A stretch of 64,000 nt of DNA from Phytoseiulus persimilis. Its lineage: Eukaryota; Arthropoda; Arachnida; Mesostigmata; Phytoseiidae. The stretch covers positions 682,001-746,000 of the forward strand of contig CM075103.1 in assembly GCA_037576195.1 (NCBI GenBank), read 5' to 3'. The translations under genes and the position numbers were made by a program. This document shows positions 58,701 through 64,000 of this stretch, in pieces. How positions within the stretch are numbered: the first letter of the stretch is position 1; each line of letters begins with the position of its first letter. The notes beneath the pieces were generated by a model. It ran no database searches and was not told the origin of the DNA. It saw nothing but the letters and a program-made list of their open reading frames with translations.

Positions 58701-59377
58701 CTCGACATCGCCACTGGAAATAATATTAGCGCAGCGATGGGGAGTAGCGTCCACCTTTCTGATGTTGTTAGTCCTTGCCCGCCAACTTCGTTAGGTACTT
58801 TGTCCAGCAAGAGTTTATAACAGGCTTTTGCGCGCTGTAAGAGTGCGGCTCACGAGCGAGCGGTGTGTGCGCGTATGCAGTCGCCAATGTAATGATCGGC
58901 GGATAACATACCTTGAACGAATAAAGGGGTCGAGCAGTTCCTCCATCTGCCGTCGGCGAACCGAACGTCGCAGCTGTAGATCCCCGAATCGCTGAAGTTG
59001 AGATTGATCAAGTGCAGCTCGGAGTTCAGGAGGGAGAATCGCGCCTTATGAGCCCATCTACTGTCCTTCCATACGCTCGCCGAGTCGATGGTCGAATTCC
59101 CTCCGTCGAGCCGATACATGAGCTCGGCGGGAACTCTCGCCTGTTTGGAGAGCTTCGAAGAAGCTTTGAGCTTCTTCGGGTGCCTCTGTGTTAGACGAAC
59201 ACTCCACATCATGAATTGAGCCACTTCGCGGTCGAATCGGACTTGGCAGGGGAGTGAGGCTTCGCCACCTTCGAGGGCGAGCAGCCGTTCTCTGACCCCG
59301 CACGGATCACTCGCCCGCACGCACAGTTCGACGTCGCTGAGGAGCAAAAGTGAGAGGAGCACGAATTCCGTCTTCAT
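49738..59377 (-). CDS. Sidestep-family-like Ig/FN3 transmembrane receptor, ten exons, 738 residues
   Basis: Exons are 59377..58912, 53896..53720, 53648..53358, 53282..53101, 52095..51936, 51788..51516, 51220..51022, 50771..50656, 50297..50127 and 49919..49738. All phases agree over 2217 nt. It starts with a signal peptide (MKTEFVLLSLLLLSDVELCV), then a V-type Ig domain with the Sidestep pattern of a D-x-GG-N loop, KARFSLLNSELHLINLNFSD and SGIYSCDVRF. Further Ig domains follow in exons 2, 3, 4-5 and 6, the last with the family hallmark LCWGENKLG...PC. Exons 7-9 form an FN3-like unit (WISYLQPSTEYVIDFHL). Exon 10 gives one membrane helix (ARVALYTAICLLSLCATISV) and a short tail. In flies, Sidestep proteins on target cells bind Beat receptors on motor axons, so a neuronal adhesion role is inferred. 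Domain 2 lacks its first cysteine strand, so one phase 1-1 exon may be missing from the 5-kb first intron. Confidence 0.82.
50789..50810. repeat. (CCA)n microsatellite in an intron of the Sidestep-like gene
   Basis: About seven CCA units lie in the intron between exons 7 and 8, just upstream of the polypyrimidine tract and acceptor of exon 8 on the minus strand. Confidence 0.8.
54963..54985. repeat. (GA)n microsatellite
   Basis: A clean run of about 11 GA units inside the large intron. A shorter (AG)n run lies at 7587-7602 in an intron of orphan-family copy 2. Confidence 0.85.
57483..57666. repeat. Diverged direct repeat, ~45 bp units 140 bp apart
   Basis: 57483-57527 (gaaatcggagctctagaagt, then atcacattatgtcgttgtgg) and 57623-57666 (gaaatctgagctccggaaat, then atcacaacatgtcgctgtga) are about 80% alike. 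The function is unknown; they lie within the large intron of the Sidestep-like gene. Confidence 0.7.
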
Positions 59378-61534
59378 TTCAGAGTGAACTGCCGCGCGGC
59401 GCGGCTCTTCAAGAACGGATTCAGCTGACACGCTCAAGGAGATGAATCCAACAATGGGGGTCGGGTCGAGCTTGTCATCGTCTCCGCGAGAGGTTTATCT
59501 CCGATCGACTTCATGCACTTCCCGAGAACTTTTGGTACTGCTGCCGGTATATCTCGCTGGGGCACTTCACTCGATGCGGGGCCGCCACGCGATGGATCCT
59601 CCGGGACACGTACATTTCTCTCGGGGGACACTTGGGCGGGCCGAGGGGACTTTGAGCGCGTGTCGTGGAAACTCGGGAGGAACTCGCTCCACAAATCAAT
59701 GAGTCAAAATGGTAACACGTGTTGCAGGCAGGAGTACAAGAGGCTGAAAGTCTCGGGAACAGGCGAACTACGTGGAAAGGAGCTCTGGGGTAAGATCCAA
59801 CCTCTCCCTTTGTCTGCCCTCCCTCTCGACGAACGCTGGCTCCCAGAGCATTCCGTCTCTCAGCGCGCCTATTCGATACCGCGAAAACGATGATCGTTTC
59901 GGCACTTCAATCTGTCTGTCCTTCGGAGGTTTCCCCGCCCGTCGGAAGAATCCCCCGAAGATCAAGGGTTATCGCAAGTTCCGTCGCCTTGGATGCTGTC
60001 TCCGTCCGCAGCATGGCGGGAATCTCGCGGGCATACGGATCGCTCCGACGGGCTCGGAACTAGCTGACAAGGAGATATCTTCAATATAAAAATTTTCCAC
60101 AAAAACGCTCCATGAAAAGATTCAGGGCAAACATTCGGCGCTCGATACCGACCAACGCGAACAACGGACTGAGGTGAACTAGATTGAGACGAACCCAACG
60201 TTCAGCGGGCTTCAATAAACCCGGACAGGCACGGGGAGCGATGTCCGAAAGTCCTTCCCGACGCTGTTTGCGCAGCGACCGAACGTTCAGGAGTGATTCG
60301 GGGGAAGTCGCGACCCGGTTCGAGGAATCTCTCGACGGATATTTTTCCTCATTAGAACTCACTTGCTCGCCGCTTCCGGACACGAGCTCGCGGCGACTTT
60401 GAGGGAAAAGAGTTCAACTCTAAAATCGAATTCTTCGTCCGAGGAAACATCGAGCCGCCGCCGTCGCGCTCTCGCTTCGAGAAGAAAAGTTGCCACGATT
60501 GCTGTCGTCGTCGTTATAGGACACATACTCTTGTACGCGCGCGACTGTTTTCGATGGCAGCACCGTGTCTCTGCGGCTCGTTGTTTTTCGTGCCAGGATG
60601 AATACGACGGCGGCGGGGGAGAAACGTCTCAAGCCGAGGCAATAGGAACGCACAGGGGCGGACGAGACACCGCGAATAACAGGACCAAGAAGCTAAGGCG
60701 TCTTTCGGCGACACAGCGGTATCGGAGCCGCCAAGCCCAGAACATCAGCAGCCACGAAAAGCCAAGTCGAGGCCTTTCCCCGCGGGCGAGGCTTCCTTTC
60801 CTTCGCGTTCGCTTCTCGCCTTTTGTTTGTTGCGATGTTTGGAAGACGGAGGATCCAAGCCCCGACCCCGCCGGTCTCCTCTCCGTAACTTGCCGCCTCG
60901 CTAGACTTCATGCTCTCTGCTCGCTTCCTCTCCGGCTTCATTCTCGCAAATCCTCTGTCTCCGACCTCGAGGAGCTCCGTCCGCTGATCGGTTCGTCGCG
61001 TCTCATCAACGAGCGGTCCGAACTACTCTGCCCCGCGGTACTCGATTAATTGCCCAACAAAGAAGTGCCGTTCCCGGTGTCCCCCTCCCGTCGGCTCGAC
61101 GTCAGCCTCCTCCTCCACATTGTGCCCCGGCCGACTTGAAACAAAACGACGACTCGGAGCTGTTCCTCGAGAGGCGACCATACTGGTGTCTCCGAATAGA
61201 TTCGACTCGCTCAAGTCGACTGGCATGAGTTCATTGATTCGGCAGATGAGCCCTTTTCTCTTCTTTTGAAGAATTCCCTCGTCCTCCTCCTCTTCCATCG
61301 GAGAGTGCGCGAGAATAGACGGATCTCTTCCCTTCAAGCGCGGAAAGCCATGATTGAACGATATCTCGAGGATTAAACTGATTGGGTCGTGGCCCTCGAT
61401 TGGAGGGTACTTCGCAGCTCTAAAGTGCCAGCTCTCCATGCGTCAGTCGCGCGAACCGAAGATCTCTTTACCCGGTCGGATGGACTTCCCCCTCGAAGAC
61501 GAAGTATATCCTCGATGCGGATTGCGGTGCAGCA
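59378..61534. other. GC-rich region between the Sidestep-like and transglutaminase genes
   Basis: It contains the likely promoter of the Sidestep-like gene. Long frames are open on both strands, including 228 codons at 60363-61049 (plus, with a Val/Ile-rich hydrophobic run) and 138 codons at 61023-61439 (minus). They overlap other open frames and have no domain, so I put them down to base composition. Confidence 0.4.
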
Positions 61535-61540
61535 TTTATT
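61535..61540 (-). terminator. Poly(A) signal AATAAA of the transglutaminase gene
   Basis: AATAAA reads on the minus strand 47 bases beyond the stop codon at 61587. Confidence 0.75.
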
Positions 61541-61586
61541 AATGACGACAAAAACGGTCCAAGACGTCAAGCCTCTTAGCGGAGAG

Positions 61587-63707
61587 CTATATCACGATTG
61601 TCAAAGAGCCCTCGACCCCGGCGATCTGGTTGGAGTTGAAAGTTATAATGAAGTTTTTCTCGTCGGTTCGCGTGGAAATCGCTCTGCCCCGCCATTTGAA
61701 AGCTCCTCCCGCAGGGATCGGAGGAAGCCCCTTCACAACCTGATGATTAATCAAACCAGGAACGGTTATCACCAGCTCGCAGTTAGTGAGCGGAATGAAA
61801 AGAGGGTTGAGAAAAGCCACGCTGTAATGAATTTCGCTCCGCACCGCTGCGCTCCTCGCGGCGGCCACTTCCAAGCGGGGCATTTCCAGTTTCACAGCGA
61901 AATGACCCGCCCAAGTCTTCTGGGTCTCGAGCGTCTTGGCGCCGACCATGACTTTGAGCAGTCCGAAATTCGTGATCTTGTCCTGGTAGTCCTCGAGCAG
62001 GACCCGGACGGCGCACGGCACCGACTTCTGGGCCTCCAGCTGCACTCCGTGGATTTTCTGTCGCTTCACGTACTCGCTGATGGAGCCGGTGTACTCGAGC
62101 GAAGCGACGGATATCGCGAGGTCGACGGTTCGGGTCGCGGCGCTCAGGTTCTTGATATTGACGACGACGTCGAACGCGTCCCCGGTTTTGATCCGCTTCA
62201 GCCTGATGAGCTCGTACTGGACGTCCTCGCAGCTGGCCGCCTCGCCGTGCCTGAGCAGCTGTTGGCGGGCTTCGGCGTTGTTGCACTTGTAGGTCGGCGT
62301 GATGTCCATGGCGTCCTCGGCCGAGTCGTTCTGCTTCAGGACGCCGGGGAGCTTTGTCAGGACCAGCATGCCGGCCTCGCGATTGGTGAAAACCACTTTC
62401 CAGCCGGACGGCTCGCTCCGATCGCGGACCCAGTCGTAGAAGAGCGCGTTGGTCTCGGCGAACACGAAGCGGGCGTCGTAGCTGACGTCCACCCGACCGG
62501 CCTGGACGGCCTTGACGGGGCACGGGCCCGTCTGGAAGCGGCCCTCGCTCTTCTCCTGCGGGGTGCCGTCGAAGGCCTGCCAGCCGTCGAAGTCCGGGCC
62601 GAGGTCGGGCCTCCTCATCCAGCCCTCGTTCCACAGATGGAAATTCCACGACGAGTCCTTGTTCGCCCCGTCGAGCGGCATCCCGTTCTCGTCGGAGAAC
62701 GAGTCGACGTTCAGATTGCCGTCGGTGTCGTGCGCAGACTCGAAGTTCGTCACCGGCCGGCAGGGGATCCCAAGGGCGCGACAGATGGTCGTAACCACCG
62801 CGGCGTACACCCAGCACTGGCCGTAGAAAACCGGGGCCCCGCCCCTCCTCATGTACATCTCTAGTATCGATGTCGTCGAGCTCCAAGTCATCGGGGAGAC
62901 GCCGTCGCTGTAGTCGCCGTCCCAGCGTCCGCGGACGATTCCCTCGTCGTCGGTCTGGTCGACGAGCGCCGAGATGTGGCGAGACATGCGCACCGGCGAG
63001 CGAAGATCGCTCACCGATATCTTTCCAAGCTCGACGAGATAGCTTATCGTCGGGAGGACGATGGCGTCGAACTGGCCGAAGTGCCACACTTTGCCAATCG
63101 GGAAGTCGTGGGTTCCCTGGTAGACCTTGCCGTACTCGTTGAGGACGTACTCGGCGCGGGAGCTTTCGTCGGCCATGAAAACCGCGTCCTCCGGATGCCA
63201 GGGGTTGAAGAGGACGTACATCGACTCGGGGAGCTTGGTCTCGCGCTGCGCGTTCGTGTTGCGGTTGCTCACTCGGAAGCGGATTTTGTAGAGACCGACC
63301 GGCGCGTCGACCGCGCACTGCACCGCGATCGATAGGATGCACTCCGAGTGGTAAGTTGTGCCCACGAACCACCCGTTGTCAGCCTGCCGCTGCAGATGCT
63401 CGACATCGGTGATCTGCTGGAGCACCGGGAGAGCGAACTCGTTCTGACCCGCTCCTTGCGAGACGAAGGTGACGAGGATTTCGTCGGCGCTCCAGTCGAC
63501 GGCGCGATTGAAGTTGAAGCTGAGCTTGATCGGTTGGCCCCGGCGGACGACGAGGTTCGAGCTGTCCCCGCAGCGCGTCACGGCGAACCGATCCGTCCGG
63601 TGGTTCGAGCTGTTGTGCTTGATGTGGAGATCGATCCCGGTGAACTCCAGGGCCGCGTTTCCAGCGATACTCATGGCGTTGGCGAACCGATCGGCAACTC
63701 CTTCCAT
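61587..63707 (-). CDS. Transglutaminase (annulin/hemocyte protein-glutamine gamma-glutamyltransferase), single exon
   Basis: From ATG 63707 the frame gives 706 residues, the usual animal length of 690-760. The frame stays open upstream to the GTG at 63773, so an upstream exon or start cannot be excluded. The catalytic triad is complete: C298 in VFYGQCWVYA, H357 in SWNFHLWNEGW and D380 in GWQAFDGTPQE. The substrate-site tryptophans W219 and W299 lie in the expected places. The N-terminal beta-sandwich covers about 15-150, the core about 170-450, and two C-terminal beta-barrels about 475-706. The enzyme makes Ca2+-dependent Gln-Lys crosslinks. In arthropods this clots haemolymph and hardens cuticle, and the lack of a signal peptide agrees with release from haemocytes. 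Its GC content is higher than its surroundings, and it has no introns although the family normally has many. Confidence 0.94.
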   Translation of the reverse strand: MEGVADRFANAMSIAGNAALEFTGIDLHIKHNSSNHRTDRFAVTRCGDSSNLVVRRGQPIKLSFNFNRAVDWSADEILVTFVSQGAGQNEFALPVLQQITDVEHLQRQADNGWFVGTTYHSECILSIAVQCAVDAPVGLYKIRFRVSNRNTNAQRETKLPESMYVLFNPWHPEDAVFMADESSRAEYVLNEYGKVYQGTHDFPIGKVWHFGQFDAIVLPTISYLVELGKISVSDLRSPVRMSRHISALVDQTDDEGIVRGRWDGDYSDGVSPMTWSSTTSILEMYMRRGGAPVFYGQCWVYAAVVTTICRALGIPCRPVTNFESAHDTDGNLNVDSFSDENGMPLDGANKDSSWNFHLWNEGWMRRPDLGPDFDGWQAFDGTPQEKSEGRFQTGPCPVKAVQAGRVDVSYDARFVFAETNALFYDWVRDRSEPSGWKVVFTNREAGMLVLTKLPGVLKQNDSAEDAMDITPTYKCNNAEARQQLLRHGEAASCEDVQYELIRLKRIKTGDAFDVVVNIKNLSAATRTVDLAISVASLEYTGSISEYVKRQKIHGVQLEAQKSVPCAVRVLLEDYQDKITNFGLLKVMVGAKTLETQKTWAGHFAVKLEMPRLEVAAARSAAVRSEIHYSVAFLNPLFIPLTNCELVITVPGLINHQVVKGLPPIPAGGAFKWRGRAISTRTDEKNFIITFNSNQIAGVEGSLTIVI

Positions 63708-64000
63708 CTTGGATGTCCTGTTCGGAGCGGCGGCCCTTATGAGCTGCCGCGGACACAATCGGCTCAGGCCCACAATGGAAACATGAATTCACTCTCCGAA
63801 CGGAGGGAGCGTCGCTCGTAACTCATTCGAACCCACGGGTCGTTCGCTCTCGGGACGGACGCGTTGCTCGTCATAATTGCGTTTCGTTGCTGAGAGACGG
63901 CCGGGAGCGGTTGGAAAGGATTCGACGGCTGTTAAGGATGGCTTCATTCATCCTCCGCCCGTATCGGCGACGCTCGCGCCGGATGTCGGCGAAGAATTAA
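63708..64000. other. 5' flank of the transglutaminase gene
   Basis: This likely contains the promoter or 5' UTR. No TATA box is obvious in the minus-strand direction, and overlapping short frames at 63379-63821 are shadows of the gene. Confidence 0.45.

Larger units (their letters stand above)
53897..58911 (-). other. Large first intron of the Sidestep-like gene
   Basis: About 5 kb separate the signal peptide/V-domain exon from the rest, by far the longest intron here. It holds a (GA)n run at 54963-54985 and a diverged 45-bp direct repeat at 57483 and 57623. A plus-strand frame pair at 56413-56991 is open but for one TGA, and a 200-codon minus-strand frame lies at 57731-58333 with an overlapping 133-codon plus-strand frame. 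Near 53985-53920 the minus strand reads SSLTLQPCDV, which looks like the missing B strand of Ig domain 2, but its frame is closed by TGA at about 54035. Large first introns often carry regulatory elements; none is recognisable by eye. Confidence 0.5.

Noticed and set aside
58419..58820. Candidate missing Ig2 exon of the Sidestep-like gene
   Set aside because: Three minus-strand or plus-strand frames are open together, and none contains the expected G-x-Y-x-E-G...L-x-C-x-V pattern.
60363..61049. 228-codon plus-strand open frame with a hydrophobic run
   Set aside because: It lies in a GC-rich stretch with overlapping open frames on both strands, and it shows no domain, no splice evidence and low-complexity Arg/Ser content.
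61389..62864. 491-codon open frame on the plus strand over the transglutaminase
   Set aside because: It is antisense to a gene with complete catalytic motifs, lacks any domain, and is explained by GC-rich codon bias of the real gene. The same holds for the 529-codon minus frame at 61783-63372.
1..64000. CRISPR arrays, operons, phage or bacterial gene clusters
   Set aside because: No regularly spaced direct repeats, no ribosome-binding-site-led gene strings, and spliced animal-type genes throughout.

Overview
The window is nuclear DNA of an animal, most likely an arthropod. My best guess is a chelicerate, probably a mite, but that is inference. Genes are split by short GT-AG introns of about 45-60 bp. 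Single AATAAA poly(A) signals follow stop codons closely. The recognisable families are a Sidestep-type Ig/FN3 receptor, a transglutaminase with the animal Cys-His-Asp triad, a clip-domain protein, an insect/mite gustatory-receptor-like 7TM protein, PHYHD1 and a BTB-BACK protein. Several conserved genes (BTB-BACK, PHYHD1, transglutaminase, receptor) are single-exon, which suggests heavy intron loss. There is no operon structure and no CRISPR array, and I called no rRNA or tRNA gene.

Layout. 0-0.63 kb: the 5' part of a secreted Gly/Ser/Tyr-rich protein gene (- strand) that runs off the left edge. 0.63-4.6 kb: mostly non-coding, with one Cys-rich open frame. 4.7-13.3 kb (- strand): a compact cluster made of a BTB-BACK gene followed by three or more tandem, strongly diverged paralogues of a family I do not recognise. 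15.7-16.6 kb (+): PHYHD1. 20.9-22.4+ kb (+): the 5' exons of a secreted clip-domain protein. 25.5-27.2 kb (-): a secreted protein with a long Thr/Glu/Ala/Asp-rich repeat tail. 29.3-33.98 kb: a transposon graveyard with a Tigger/CENP-B-type transposase relic and two TIR-bounded MITE-like elements. 35.8-36.7 kb (-): a gustatory-receptor-like gene. 36.7-49.7 kb: no gene that I can support. 49.7-59.4 kb (-): a ten-exon Sidestep-like adhesion receptor. 61.5-63.7 kb (-): a single-exon transglutaminase.

How they relate. Transglutaminase and clip-domain proteins both act in arthropod haemolymph clotting and melanisation, but they lie 40 kb apart here and nothing in the sequence shows co-regulation. 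The local structure that stands out most is the tandem paralogue cluster at 4.7-11.0 kb. One member can be assembled into a phase-consistent ten-exon, 558-residue model, and its neighbours share exon-level similarity with it. Multi-exon models come from reading splice sites and phases by eye. Exon coordinates are given in the entries.
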